Shown: positions 1 through 9,225 of the stretch, piece by piece | Position numbering within the stretch: the first letter of the stretch is position 1 | How the letters are laid out: each line of letters begins with the position of its first letter | Assembly: GCA_013152085.1 (NCBI GenBank) | Contig: JAADHC010000058.1 | Span: 1-64,000 of the forward strand | Length of the DNA stretch: 64,000 bases | Source of the DNA: Chlorobiota bacterium | Lineage (GTDB): Bacteria; Bacteroidota; Bacteroidia; Bacteroidales; VadinHA17 | Direction of reading: 5' to 3' | Notes under the pieces: generated by a model | Database searches by the model: none | Told to the model about the DNA's origin: nothing | What the model saw: only the letters and a program-made list of their open reading frames with translations | Translations under genes and position numbers: made by a program

Positions 1-972
1 TGGCAAACAACGGATTATAACGGAGAAGGGTCTGAAATGTCAATCAACACCTATACCACTGCAGGAGCCTGGTGCCCGTCAAAGGTTGAAACTTCTATAG
101 TAACAAAGACATTACCGGGAGAATCCTCCTTTTCACGCTCAACAAATTATACATATACACCCGAAGGCTTGGTGTCTTCGATCATAACTGATACGGGCGC
201 ATCCAAAAGTGTTACAACAGCTTTTCAATATGATGCTTATGGGAATATTACTAAAAAGACGGTTTCTGCTTCGGGCCTTGATGCACGCACTGAACAATAC
301 GAGTATGACAGCAAAGGAAGGTTTGTTACAAAACAAATCAACCCGTTGGGTCATTATATAACCAGAACTTATGATCCTGTCAACGGTAATGTAACTGAGG
401 AAACGGATATAAATGGTCTTGTAACCAGTTATTCTTATGACGGATTCGGTAATCTCACTTCAACAACCACGCCACGCGGGCATACGATTACAACAAAAAC
501 AGGATGGAAAATCCTGTTTGCTCCGGACCATGCTGTATATTATGTTGAGAATATTGTGCCGGGTAAGCCCGATATAAAAACCTGGTACGATGTTTTGGGC
601 AGAGAATTGAAAACTGAATTAGATGGTACATTTGGAACTATTATTACAGAAAAAGAATACAAGCCGGATAGAAATGTTCTACGTGAATCAAAACCGTATT
701 ATTCAGGAGAAACCCCAAAATGGACGGAATACGCTTATGATGATTATGGCAGGAAAGTCTCAGAAACATTTTTATCCCTTTCCACATCTTATGATCTTAT
801 GCTTATGATGGCCGAACGACTTCGGTTACCGATCCGGACGGACATACATCTTCAAAAACCATCAACGCCTTGGGGAATGTGGTTACGGCTACCGACAATG
901 GCGGGACAATTAGCTATACCTATTATAGTAACGGCCAGCCTAAAAGTATATCCACGCTCGGCAGTACGATAA
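1..972 (+). CDS. RHS/YD-repeat protein, middle part (5' end outside window; frame broken near 795)
   Basis: The reading frame is open from base 1, so the gene starts upstream of the window. The translation is a run of YD repeats (for example YDAYGNITKK, YDSKGRFVTK, YDGFGNLTST), the beta-strand repeat that builds the hollow RHS/teneurin shell. Frame 1 gives convincing repeats only to about base 790. From base 801 the repeat continues in frame 3 (AYDGRTTSVTDPDG), and the frame-1 tail to 972 no longer looks like RHS. One base appears lost, or two gained, in the repetitive stretch around 790-803. It belongs with the next feature as one gene, either truly frameshifted or carrying a sequencing error. 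Confidence 0.85.
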   Translation, partial: WQTTDYNGEGSEMSINTYTTAGAWCPSKVETSIVTKTLPGESSFSRSTNYTYTPEGLVSSIITDTGASKSVTTAFQYDAYGNITKKTVSASGLDARTEQYEYDSKGRFVTKQINPLGHYITRTYDPVNGNVTEETDINGLVTSYSYDGFGNLTSTTTPRGHTITTKTGWKILFAPDHAVYYVENIVPGKPDIKTWYDVLGRELKTELDGTFGTIITEKEYKPDRNVLRESKPYYSGETPKWTEYAYDDYGRKVSETFLSLSTSYDLMLMMAERLRLPIRTDIHLQKPSTPWGMWLRLPTMAGQLAIPIIVTASLKVYPRSAVR

Positions 973-3359
973 CCATGGAATATGATGATTACGGGAGACA
1001 GAAAAAGCTGACCGATCCGGATGCCGGAACAACAGAATACGAATATAACGCTTATGGTGAGCTGGTCTGGCAAAAAGATGCGCAAGGCAATATCTATACT
1101 ACAGACTATGATGTGGCAGGACGAATTTCTTCTGAAACAGGTCCGGAAGGGACAACAAGTTACAGTTATATTGCATCGGGTAATGGGATTGAACAGGTAT
1201 CCGTTGTTACAGGTCCGAACAACATAAGCAAAAGTTTTCAATATGATGCTTATGGTTCGGTTACGCAGATTACTGAGAATATAGAGGGAAGTAATTTTAT
1301 CACTCAGTTTGAATATGATGAATACGGGAACAATATTAGAACTAGTTATCCTTCCGGATTTAGTGTCATACGCACTTTTGATAATAACGGGTATCTGGGT
1401 CAGGTAAAGCGTGGAGACAACAACCAGGTGATCTGGCAAAGCGAATATGTCAATGCCATGGGACAGGTTGAACAATACCTGTCAGGTAACGGTCTGCAAA
1501 CCAATCTTACGTTTGATCCCGATTATAATTTTATTCAGGAAATAAAAACGGATAATATTTTCGACCTTGAATATATTTTTGATCATACTACAGGCAATCT
1601 GACCTCACGAAAAGATAAAAACAGGAATCTCACGGAGACATTTACCTATGATAACCTGAACCGGCTGACTTCTGCTGCTGTTACCGGACAATCTGCTATG
1701 TATTTTAATTTCAGCAGTAACGGGAATATTACTTCAAAAACGGATGTTGGGACGTATGCTTATCATCCTGCAAAGTTGCATGCGGTTCAACATATTGATG
1801 ATAATCCGGGAACCATTTTGCCTGATGAACAGGATATTACTTATACCCCTTTTAACAAAATTGAAACTATAATTGAGGGTGATGGGGAGATGCATTTTAT
1901 ATATGGTCCCGGGTGTAACCGGAAAAAAGTAGTCTATTCGGAAAACAGTGTACAGGTTTGGACAAAAAATTATTCGGGCGATTATGAAAAAACCATTGGG
2001 AACACAACCCGTGAAGTTCATTACATTGTCGGCGGTGACGGCCTGGCAGCGGTTTACATTGTTGAGAATGGTACAGGACACATGTATTATGTGATAAAAG
2101 ACCACCTCGGTTCGATAATGGCGCTGACCGATGAAACCGGACAAATAGTGGAAGAGCATAATTATGATCCGTGGGGCCGCCTGCGAAATCCCGCCGACTG
2201 GTCTTACAATAATGTGCCGGCAATGACTGTGCTTGACCGGGGCTTTACCGGTCACGAGCATTTGAATGCATTCGGATTGATCAATATGAACGGAAGGTTA
2301 TATGATCCCCTCCTGGCCCGCATGCTCTCGCCCGACAACTATGTGCAGATGCCGGACTACACACAAAACTTTAACCGGTATACATATGCGTTGAATAACC
2401 CGCTTATTTATACTGACCCTAGCGGGGAATTAATTTTCACAATTCTTGCTGCTATTTTTGCGCCCCCATTGGTTCCTGCAGCTGTTCAACTTGATATATC
2501 TTGGATGCAAGGAGGCTTCATCTCTATGGCAAATGGAGGAGATTTTTGGAGTGGTGCAGGAAAAGGCTTTATTACAGGATTAATGAATGTAGGTCTTTCA
2601 TTCCTGAATGTTCCAGGAATGATTCCAAATGGGTTTCTGCATGCCGGAGGAAATGTTTTGGCAAATGGTATTACTAATACCATGTACAAACAAGACTTTT
2701 TTAAAGGGGCAGGATTACAGGCTTTAACGGGATTTGGGGGAGGAGCCTATTCTGGATATCATATAGCAAATGATATGGGGTTAAATCCATGGACAGGTGG
2801 GTTGAACCAACAACAACGTGCTATTTGGTTAAGCTATAAGAAGGGTAATATAACTTTGCAGGATGCAGCAGCAAAGATGCATGGTGCAGATTATACCAAT
2901 GCAGGATCACCAAGAATAACTGCTTCAGGTTTAGATATCAATTCTAGAGCAACAACATATTCACTTGATCCAAATGGTAATAGAATTGGCATTTTGGCAG
3001 CAGCCAGAGATTATTCTTCTGTGAGTTCTGAGATTGAATTTCATTCTGCTGGCCTTTCAAGTGGCAAGAGATTTCTTTTTACTTCATATCATGAGTTGAC
3101 CCATGCTAAAATGTTTTATAAAGGGGATATGCATAATTATTACAATTTTTTGCAGATGAATTATGGAAGTGGATTGTTTACAACGAACTTGAATAAAGTT
3201 GCATATTCTCAAGCTGGATTAAAGATTTTTGCAGAAAGGTGGGCCTATGGTTCACAATGGGGACGTTGGCGTATTCATGGTTTGAGAATTAATTACATAG
3301 ATTTGATGTGGGAATCTATAATTAGAAGAGGAAATTATTCATTGCTAAACACTTTTTAA
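870..3359 (+). CDS. RHS-repeat polymorphic toxin, core and C-terminal tip with HExxH motif
   Basis: This continues the RHS protein of the previous feature; homology in this frame reaches back to base 801, so the ATG at 870 is probably not a real start. Residues 1-515 are YD repeats ending in the RHS core, with DPWGRLRNP, the NPLIYTDPSGE closing motif (about 510-520) and RLYDPLLARMLSPD before it. In this family the residue after the DPSGE motif marks where variable toxin tips begin. The tip here is about 310 residues: a Gly-rich hydrophobic linker, then HELTH at residues 741-745, a zinc metallopeptidase HExxH signature, with Glu789 as a possible third ligand. The tip is much more AT-rich than the core. 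Role inferred: contact or secreted toxin with protease activity; target unknown. Confidence 0.85.
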   Translation: MGNVVTATDNGGTISYTYYSNGQPKSISTLGSTITMEYDDYGRQKKLTDPDAGTTEYEYNAYGELVWQKDAQGNIYTTDYDVAGRISSETGPEGTTSYSYIASGNGIEQVSVVTGPNNISKSFQYDAYGSVTQITENIEGSNFITQFEYDEYGNNIRTSYPSGFSVIRTFDNNGYLGQVKRGDNNQVIWQSEYVNAMGQVEQYLSGNGLQTNLTFDPDYNFIQEIKTDNIFDLEYIFDHTTGNLTSRKDKNRNLTETFTYDNLNRLTSAAVTGQSAMYFNFSSNGNITSKTDVGTYAYHPAKLHAVQHIDDNPGTILPDEQDITYTPFNKIETIIEGDGEMHFIYGPGCNRKKVVYSENSVQVWTKNYSGDYEKTIGNTTREVHYIVGGDGLAAVYIVENGTGHMYYVIKDHLGSIMALTDETGQIVEEHNYDPWGRLRNPADWSYNNVPAMTVLDRGFTGHEHLNAFGLINMNGRLYDPLLARMLSPDNYVQMPDYTQNFNRYTYALNNPLIYTDPSGELIFTILAAIFAPPLVPAAVQLDISWMQGGFISMANGGDFWSGAGKGFITGLMNVGLSFLNVPGMIPNGFLHAGGNVLANGITNTMYKQDFFKGAGLQALTGFGGGAYSGYHIANDMGLNPWTGGLNQQQRAIWLSYKKGNITLQDAAAKMHGADYTNAGSPRITASGLDINSRATTYSLDPNGNRIGILAAARDYSSVSSEIEFHSAGLSSGKRFLFTSYHELTHAKMFYKGDMHNYYNFLQMNYGSGLFTTNLNKVAYSQAGLKIFAERWAYGSQWGRWRIHGLRINYIDLMWESIIRRGNYSLLNTF

Positions 3360-3370
3360 AAGTTAAGAAA

Positions 3371-3781
3371 ATGAAAATCAATTTATATTTAATTATTTGT
3401 GGTTTGCTTTTCATTTTTTTTAATATCTCCGGACAAAATATTCCCGGCTTGTATTTTAGTAAAAGCAAGGGAGGTTTTATAAGACAGAAAGGAGTTTATT
3501 TAATCAGTCTCAATGAATCCAGAGTAGCTTATGTACTCGTTTTAGGTGGTGATTTAGATATAGTTACTGAAACGAGTTATAGTTTAAAAGGTGATACTAT
3601 TAAAATTGTTGATCATGGGAATTTTGTAGTTCATGATTGTAAACTCATCTCTACAATAAATAAAAGAAATAAATTACATAAGGCTAATGATAAAATGATT
3701 AAAAACCTCTTTGAAGAATACGAACATAAGCTCAATAAACATCATTTTACAATAAAAAGAGGTTTTATCGAAAAGTTTTGA
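3371..3781 (+). CDS. small exported protein, candidate immunity partner of the RHS toxin
   Basis: This 136-residue protein starts 11 bases after the RHS stop codon and is probably cotranscribed with it. It has an N-terminal signal peptide (Lys, a hydrophobic run, likely cleavage after ISGQ), so it should act in the periplasm or on the membrane. The rest is a short mixed alpha/beta protein with a Lys-rich C-terminus and no family I recognise. Its strong AT bias matches the toxin tip rather than the RHS core. A single small gene directly behind a polymorphic toxin tip is the usual place for an immunity gene, but that role is inferred from position and composition only. Confidence 0.6.
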   Translation: MKINLYLIICGLLFIFFNISGQNIPGLYFSKSKGGFIRQKGVYLISLNESRVAYVLVLGGDLDIVTETSYSLKGDTIKIVDHGNFVVHDCKLISTINKRNKLHKANDKMIKNLFEEYEHKLNKHHFTIKRGFIEKF

Positions 3782-3861
3782 ATAGTTAATTTTACTTTTA
3801 AAAAAAGCTATCTTAATCCAGAATCAGTTTTATAAATAGAAAAAGTAAAAATATCACCAAA

Positions 3862-4329
3862 ATGAAAAGAAAATCTTTCACAATTATTTTAATATACTGT
3901 ACGACTCTTTTTCTGCCGTTATTCGGGCAGTCTTCATTTGATTATCTGTACGATCCAGCCGGCAACCGCATCAGCCGCACGGTAGTGGTGGGGGGTGGTA
4001 CGGAGAAAAGCCTGAGTATCTTTGATCCTTCGACCGGCAAGGTGAAGGATGAAGCGATACTTAAAAGCCTGGAAGAACAACTGGGAGAAATAAAGATAAC
4101 CGTCTATCCCAACCCCAACCGGGGTGAGATGGTAGTGCAAATCCAAAACCTGCCTCGCAAGGTTTCCTCTTCGGTGAAAGTATATGATGCGGGAGGGAAA
4201 CTGATCATGGAAAAGAAAAACCTGCAGCCCTATACGCAGGTGGATATCACAGGGTCGCCACCCGGAATCTATTTTCTGAAGATATCAATCGGCAAAGAGG
4301 TGAGCGAGTGGAAAGTGATCAAAAAATAA
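3862..4329 (+). CDS. short exported protein with one YD-like motif and a T9SS sorting tail
   Basis: The 155-residue protein has a signal peptide (residues 1-22, ending FGQ), then a single YD-like motif (YDPAGNRISRTV), a short linker and a C-terminal type IX secretion domain from about residue 78. The tail shows VYPNPNRGE, a middle GGKL turn and the closing GIYFLKI...KVIKK strand. It is GC-richer than the immunity-like gene before it. It looks like the two ends of a secreted RHS protein without the repeat body. It could be a stand-alone surface adaptor for the RHS system or a deletion relic; the intact frame argues for a functional gene. Confidence 0.75.
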   Translation: MKRKSFTIILIYCTTLFLPLFGQSSFDYLYDPAGNRISRTVVVGGGTEKSLSIFDPSTGKVKDEAILKSLEEQLGEIKITVYPNPNRGEMVVQIQNLPRKVSSSVKVYDAGGKLIMEKKNLQPYTQVDITGSPPGIYFLKISIGKEVSEWKVIKK

Positions 4330-4375
4330 TTATCGAATAGTATAATATGTTAGATAAACAGTAAAAAATATAACC

Positions 4376-5755
4376 ATGAAAACAATCAGATTCATTCTTA
4401 TGTTTGCGACGGTTTTCCTTTATGCCTTTTCAAATCATTTGTCTGGGCAGACCTCGGGCACTGTTACGGCCGGCAACTGGTACAGGATTGCGGAGAATAC
4501 CGGAGGAGGGAAACGCGCCAACGCCCGGTTTATTTTAACCGATCAGATTTCGGGAGGCGGCCATTCAACCCTTGAATTTATTGCCGGTATATCCTACAAT
4601 GATCAGACACATATGGGTTTTACGCTGTTGAACCATAATATATACAGCACTCCGACGTTTACGAAAATACGAATCCTGGAGAACTCAACCTATGATGCTC
4701 AATACCTTGAAGTATATGTAGAACGTACGGGTAGTGTGGCATTTTCCATATTGGATAACCTTCAGAATTCCGGCTGGGATGCCGTTGCGTGGCAGACCGG
4801 CTCTGTGCCTGCCGGGTATGCTGTCCATGAATATGATGTGAATAACAGTTTTGTCGTGGGGGATTCGGATGCAAGATTTATTGTAAAACGCGGTGGGAAA
4901 GTTGGGATCGGTACGACAAGCCCTGCCACAATTTTAGATGTATTAGGTCAAAATGTAAATTTTTATAGTGGGTCAGGTATCAATACATTAAATATTGGTA
5001 GAAATTCGAATGAAAAATTTAAGATTTATGTAACTGATAGTCACGGATATCTTGATTATATCCAGGATTCTGACAATAATACCAGTCACGTGTTTTATAT
5101 TAGAAATTTGGCTTCAGGTTCATCAGGTAGTAACGATATTCGTCTCCAGACATCTTCCGTTGATCGGTTAACAATTAAATCTAATGGTAAAGTTGGTATT
5201 GGCAAAACAAATCCAATTGCTCAATTAGATATTAATGGGTCGGTTGCCATAACAGGTTCGAGCCATTTAACATTTGCACATCCTGAAGGCAACGGTGTAA
5301 TAAATTTTGGAAATAACGGAGAGGGGAACCTATATTTCCGAAGTTTAAATACTCTTGGGGATATGGGTACATATAATCAGCTTATGATCTTGACCTTTGA
5401 TGGAAAACTTGGAATAGGGACATGGGAGCCAGGTGATTATATGTTGGCTGTAAATGGAAAGATTCGTGCAAAAGAAGTAAATGTTGATACTGACTGGTCT
5501 GACTTTGTTTTTGACCCAGATTATAATCTATGTTCCCTTAATAAAATAGAAAAATATATATCTGTTCATGGACATTTACCGGGGATACCATCATCGGAAG
5601 AAGTAAAAGAAAATGGTGTAAACATTGGAGATATGCAAAGTAAGTTATTGCAAAAGGTAGAAGAGTTAACGCTTTATTTGATTGAAATTCAAAAGGAGAA
5701 TAGACAATTAAAAGAAAGAATTGATTCATTGGAAAATAAAATACAAAAGAGATAA
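4376..5755 (+). CDS. fibre-like exported protein with VGIGT repeats and C-terminal coiled coil
   Basis: The 459-residue protein has a signal peptide (residues 1-25, ending LSGQ). It carries several repeats of the type GKVGIGTTSP / GKVGIGKTNP / GKLGIGTWEP (near 175, 275 and 345), a motif of phage-tail-fibre-like beta proteins common in Bacteroidota. Residues 370-459 form the usual closing module: a WSDFVFDPDYNL strand, a HLPGIPS turn and a long coiled coil of Leu/Glu/Lys. The motifs suggest trimer assembly. Base composition drops sharply in GC after about base 4,930, as if the C-terminal two thirds came from another source. No phage genes are near. Likely a surface or extracellular fibre of the RHS locus. 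Confidence 0.7.
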   Translation: MKTIRFILMFATVFLYAFSNHLSGQTSGTVTAGNWYRIAENTGGGKRANARFILTDQISGGGHSTLEFIAGISYNDQTHMGFTLLNHNIYSTPTFTKIRILENSTYDAQYLEVYVERTGSVAFSILDNLQNSGWDAVAWQTGSVPAGYAVHEYDVNNSFVVGDSDARFIVKRGGKVGIGTTSPATILDVLGQNVNFYSGSGINTLNIGRNSNEKFKIYVTDSHGYLDYIQDSDNNTSHVFYIRNLASGSSGSNDIRLQTSSVDRLTIKSNGKVGIGKTNPIAQLDINGSVAITGSSHLTFAHPEGNGVINFGNNGEGNLYFRSLNTLGDMGTYNQLMILTFDGKLGIGTWEPGDYMLAVNGKIRAKEVNVDTDWSDFVFDPDYNLCSLNKIEKYISVHGHLPGIPSSEEVKENGVNIGDMQSKLLQKVEELTLYLIEIQKENRQLKERIDSLENKIQKR

Positions 5756-5898
5756 TAATCAATAAAACCTGTTTCTTAATATTTAAGGAAATGTTATAGC
5801 TTGCTTCTTTAATTCATTTTTATTTTATTTTATTCGTACTCTTTACACCAATACAATATCCTATTATTCAGGGTACTACAATTTTGCAAAAATGTTGA

Positions 5899-7032
5899 TT
5901 ATCCTGCTTTTATTTCTTTCTTATCAATATCTTCGGAGATAGAGTAAATAAGGAAGGGCATTAAAATATTAAAGTAACTGATATCAAATGCTGATTCATA
6001 GACTATGTTGTTAAACCCGTATTTTACTAGTGAAATTGTAAATGCAGAAAATACGGGAAGCGAAAGGAAAAGTATGCAATAAGATAAAATATGATTTAAT
6101 GTTTTGTATTTTTTAAAAAAGAAAAATGGGAGGAGTATAAATAAAAAACTGATAATAAAGGGGAGTTGTTTATTTTGCAGCAACAATGGATTATAATGTA
6201 TAAAGGTATCATAATCAGGGCAAAGCCTTATTAAAAGTAAAGATAAAACAATTGCAGTAGTAAATATTGATAAAAAAAACCATAGTCTTTTTCTTAAAGA
6301 AGATTGAAGAAAAGGTTGAATGAAAAGAATGGTTAATGGGATAATGGCAACGATCCTTGTTAATAAAAGCAGGCCGGTTAATATACCTGAAACAAGCGGT
6401 TTATAAAGCCCATGAGTTTTATTCTTTTCATGCAAGAAAATAACAAATCCCATCAATAATATAAAATTACTCATCAAATCACTTTTTACGTACATCTCCC
6501 ATAAGAAACTGATACTGAAGATTAACAATAAAATACCCAGGAGTCTGGCTTGCCATGTTCTTAACGTTCTAAATAAAACAAATGCAAAAAACAGCAATGA
6601 AAATGATTGTAAAAACCCGATATCTCCCAATAAATAAAATGGCAGTCCAATGATCATTAATCCCGGAAGATTTGAACTTCTGCCATTTAAATGAGTTAAA
6701 GCTGTATAGGGATATTTATTTTCAAAAAATGCTTTTATTGTAGCGTCCATGGCTGACCATCTGTCTACATTTAATGCGCTTTCGTTGACTTTGAGATTAA
6801 TGAGAACAGAGAATAGAAAAAAGGAGATTAACGAAACATAAAAAGCAATTTGCAGATATCTTGTTTTATTACATCTCTGAATGATCAGGAAGATAAAAAG
6901 TATGGCAACAATGTATAGCCCCTGGAGTATGAAAACATTGATTTTTCCCTGCCTCATTCCATACTTGTAAATAAATAGAAGGTTAATGAGAACGTACAGT
7001 AACGGTATAACAAACTTTTTTATCGCTGACAT
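5899..7032 (-). CDS. polytopic membrane protein, possible GT-C glycosyltransferase
   Basis: The 377-residue protein is strongly hydrophobic, with about ten membrane segments from the N-terminus on. A polar loop near residues 75-105 (VDRWSAMDATIKAF, then KYPYTALTHLNG) sits between early segments, the place where GT-C enzymes (DUF2029/ArnT-like) carry their catalytic acidic residue and a Y-P motif. I do not recognise the exact family. It is AT-rich, convergent with the fibre-like gene and alone on its strand. A sugar transferase using polyprenyl-phosphate donors is the best guess; a flippase or polymerase of a surface glycan is an alternative. Confidence 0.55.
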   Translation of the reverse strand: MSAIKKFVIPLLYVLINLLFIYKYGMRQGKINVFILQGLYIVAILFIFLIIQRCNKTRYLQIAFYVSLISFFLFSVLINLKVNESALNVDRWSAMDATIKAFFENKYPYTALTHLNGRSSNLPGLMIIGLPFYLLGDIGFLQSFSLLFFAFVLFRTLRTWQARLLGILLLIFSISFLWEMYVKSDLMSNFILLMGFVIFLHEKNKTHGLYKPLVSGILTGLLLLTRIVAIIPLTILFIQPFLQSSLRKRLWFFLSIFTTAIVLSLLLIRLCPDYDTFIHYNPLLLQNKQLPFIISFLFILLPFFFFKKYKTLNHILSYCILFLSLPVFSAFTISLVKYGFNNIVYESAFDISYFNILMPFLIYSISEDIDKKEIKAG

Positions 7033-7211
7033 TTTTTAAGCAGTAGATTATTCACGCTGTATTGATTTCAAATGTACAATAATTCAGTTTACATGAACTA
7101 TCAAAGGCAATACAAAAAAAATAAACTTAATTATTGATAATTTGACCTATATCCAATATTTTAATAAATTATAATCCAACAGGACGATAGAATATAATTT
7201 GCATACTTAAA

Positions 7212-7751
7212 ATGCTGAACTTAAGAATTATTCTTGCTATTGTATATTGTATTATTCCAATATATTTAAACAACCGGCCACCTGTTGTAAGCAACCAATA
7301 TCCCGATCCTTTACGGTTTGAGAAGGGAATCCGGGCTTTCGAACAAGCTGACAGTCTGATAATACCACAACAGGGTGCGATTATCTGCACCGAAAGCTCA
7401 ATCATACGGATGTGGTATGACAGCATCCAAAATGATCAAACCACCACTTCCCTTTATTCCCCGGGGAGTCGGGGGCAGTAATATGAATGACCTACGGTAC
7501 TATTGCAATCGGATCATCCTGTGCAATAAACCCTGGGCTGTTGTGGTATACGAGGGAGATAATGACATTGCCCGGGGTATCTCGCCCGAAAAGATCACGG
7601 AAACTTTTTGTGCTTTTGCCGGCACAGTGCACAACGAATTTACAGAATACCGGATATATTTATTAAAGATAGCCTGCACATGAAACGGCAGGGTTACCTG
7701 ATCTGGCCTGAGATACTCAAACCGGTACTGATGAAGAGGGAACTGCAGTAA
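7212..7751 (+). pseudogene. decayed SGNH/GDSL-type hydrolase gene
   Basis: Three pieces of one SGNH hydrolase are spread over two frames. Piece one (7212-about 7445, frame 3) has a hydrophobic N-terminus, then DPLRFEKGIRAFEQAD and ICTESSIIRMW, where the family usually has GSSSIRMW around the catalytic Ser. Piece two (about 7445-7680, frame 1) has PRGVGGSNMNDLRYY (block II) and VVVYEGDNDIARGISPE (block III). Piece three (7656-7751, frame 3) has KDSLHMKRQGYLIW, the catalytic Asp-His block. A frameshift near 7445 and an internal deletion of perhaps 60 codons near 7655 separate them. The block-I Gly is also lost. The gene cannot make an active enzyme. Confidence 0.75.
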
Positions 7752-7877
7752 GAACCGGTGGAGGTTTGGCTTCAGCACGAATAGTCCCGTTTCCGTGGAG
7801 AGGAGCCACGAATGCACGAATTTTTTGCGAATAACATTTTGGGTTAGCGGACAATTTTCTCTGTTTCGGAGTTTTGA

Positions 7878-9179
7878 TCAGTAGTTCTTCAACGAGGAAA
7901 TCGCATACAGGGGGAGGTTGGTAAAATGTCCCTGCTGTTCAAAATTGCGGGGTGAGACTGCGAACAACCTGCCCGGATGAAACCGGCGGTCGTAACTCTG
8001 CAGGTTCTTTTTCCTTCTCGAAGTGTCGCTTTTCACTTCCACGGGATAGATATGATTACCCTGCAATATGAGAAAATCCACCTCAGCATCGGCAGGAGAT
8101 GACCAGTAAAACAGATCTGTGAAATCCGCTGCGGAAAGTTCTGCCGCCGCACAGGTTTCGATAAGCGTGTCATGATATTGCCCGAATAGTTTCAGCGGAT
8201 GGGAGACAAGTTCCTGCTTCAGGCCGGACATGGCCCCCGACAGGCCCGTATCAAAAGGATAGATCCTGAACTGTGAACGACTTTCGTATTCACGCAGCAT
8301 GAGACGGGGAACACGCATTCTGTTTATCACCCGGATCAGGCCGTTCACTTCCAGCCATTGTACGGATGAACCGAATGTTGCAGCACGTCCCTGCTCCCGC
8401 AACCGGTTAAACCTGAACTTTTTATTACCGGCATTGAGCTGGGCAGGAACGGAATTCCACACTTCCCGGATTCTTCTTTTTTGCAATCGTTTTCCGTAAA
8501 CAGTAAAATCTTCTTCGAGGGATGACAGGATTTCCTCCTGTTTTTTACGGGCACAGGAAAGATCATCACTCTCCAGGAAGGTTTTGATCACTTCAGGCAT
8601 CCCTCCGAGGAAAAGATATTGTGCCAGATGACGTAGCAATTTCTCATGGATAATACCGGGAAATGCATCTGCGGGATTGATTGCGGACAACCGCCCTGCC
8701 AGGAGTTCTTCACCTGTGGCATTCAGGTATTCATGGAAAGTAAGCGGATACAGTGTCATGTATTGCAGGGAAGATTCCTGTTCATGCATATGTTTTGATA
8801 TGAAGGAACCCAGGGCCGAACCGGCTGCAATAAGATGGCAGTGCGGGGCTTCCGTGGCAAACGATCCCAGGCAGTGAATCACCCCGGGGGTGGCCTGTAC
8901 CTCATCAAGAAACAGCAATGTGTTTTCCCAGTCAATCCTGCGTCCCAGGTAAATGCTTATGTTTTCAAGGATCTTCAACGGATGCGCGTCCCCGGAAAAC
9001 AGGGACGCCAGGGCAGGATGTTCTTCAAAATCCAGGGAAATGAGATCGTCGTACTCCCTTTTGGCCAGATCATTTACCAACCAGGTTTTTCCAACATGCC
9101 GGGGACCCGAAAGCAGAACAGGTTTGCGCTTCGTTTGTCCTGCCCAGTATTGGAGTCGTTTTGATAAAGTCCGGAACAT
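7878..9179 (-). CDS. AAA-family ATPase with DUF4143 C-terminal domain
   Basis: The 433-residue protein has an AAA_14-type ATPase at the N-terminus: Walker A GPRHVGKT (residues 25-32), Walker B LLFLDEVQ near residue 90 and a sensor-like HLIAAGS. The C-terminal half is the DUF4143 region, ending in a nuclease-like fold signature AEVDFLI...YPVEVKSD (about residues 365-385), which resembles a PD-(D/E)XK core. Such proteins are widespread and often accessory; their substrate is unknown. It is a single gene, AT-rich upstream, with a TATTTTTG box 39 bases before the start. Confidence 0.85.
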   Translation of the reverse strand: MFRTLSKRLQYWAGQTKRKPVLLSGPRHVGKTWLVNDLAKREYDDLISLDFEEHPALASLFSGDAHPLKILENISIYLGRRIDWENTLLFLDEVQATPGVIHCLGSFATEAPHCHLIAAGSALGSFISKHMHEQESSLQYMTLYPLTFHEYLNATGEELLAGRLSAINPADAFPGIIHEKLLRHLAQYLFLGGMPEVIKTFLESDDLSCARKKQEEILSSLEEDFTVYGKRLQKRRIREVWNSVPAQLNAGNKKFRFNRLREQGRAATFGSSVQWLEVNGLIRVINRMRVPRLMLREYESRSQFRIYPFDTGLSGAMSGLKQELVSHPLKLFGQYHDTLIETCAAAELSAADFTDLFYWSSPADAEVDFLILQGNHIYPVEVKSDTSRRKKNLQSYDRRFHPGRLFAVSPRNFEQQGHFTNLPLYAISSLKNY

Positions 9180-9217
9180 AATATCCGGGTAAATGTATAT
9201 AATAAAATATATATATA

Positions 9218-9225
9218 CAAAAATA
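9218..9225 (-). promoter_or_regulatory. Bacteroidota -7 box (TATTTTTG) before the DUF4143 ATPase gene
   Basis: On the minus strand this reads TATTTTTG, a full match to the TAnnTTTG consensus. A start about seven bases downstream would give a leader of roughly 30 bases. No clear -33 TTTG was found, and the region is very AT-rich, so chance is possible. Confidence 0.35.

Noticed and set aside
4376-5755. Prophage tail fibre
   Set aside because: No capsid, terminase, integrase or lysis genes are near, and the protein has a signal peptide, so it is an exported fibre-like protein of the cell.
7484-7817. Minus-strand frame of 105 codons across the SGNH remnant
   Set aside because: The plus strand has clear SGNH blocks; the minus frame has no recognisable motif.
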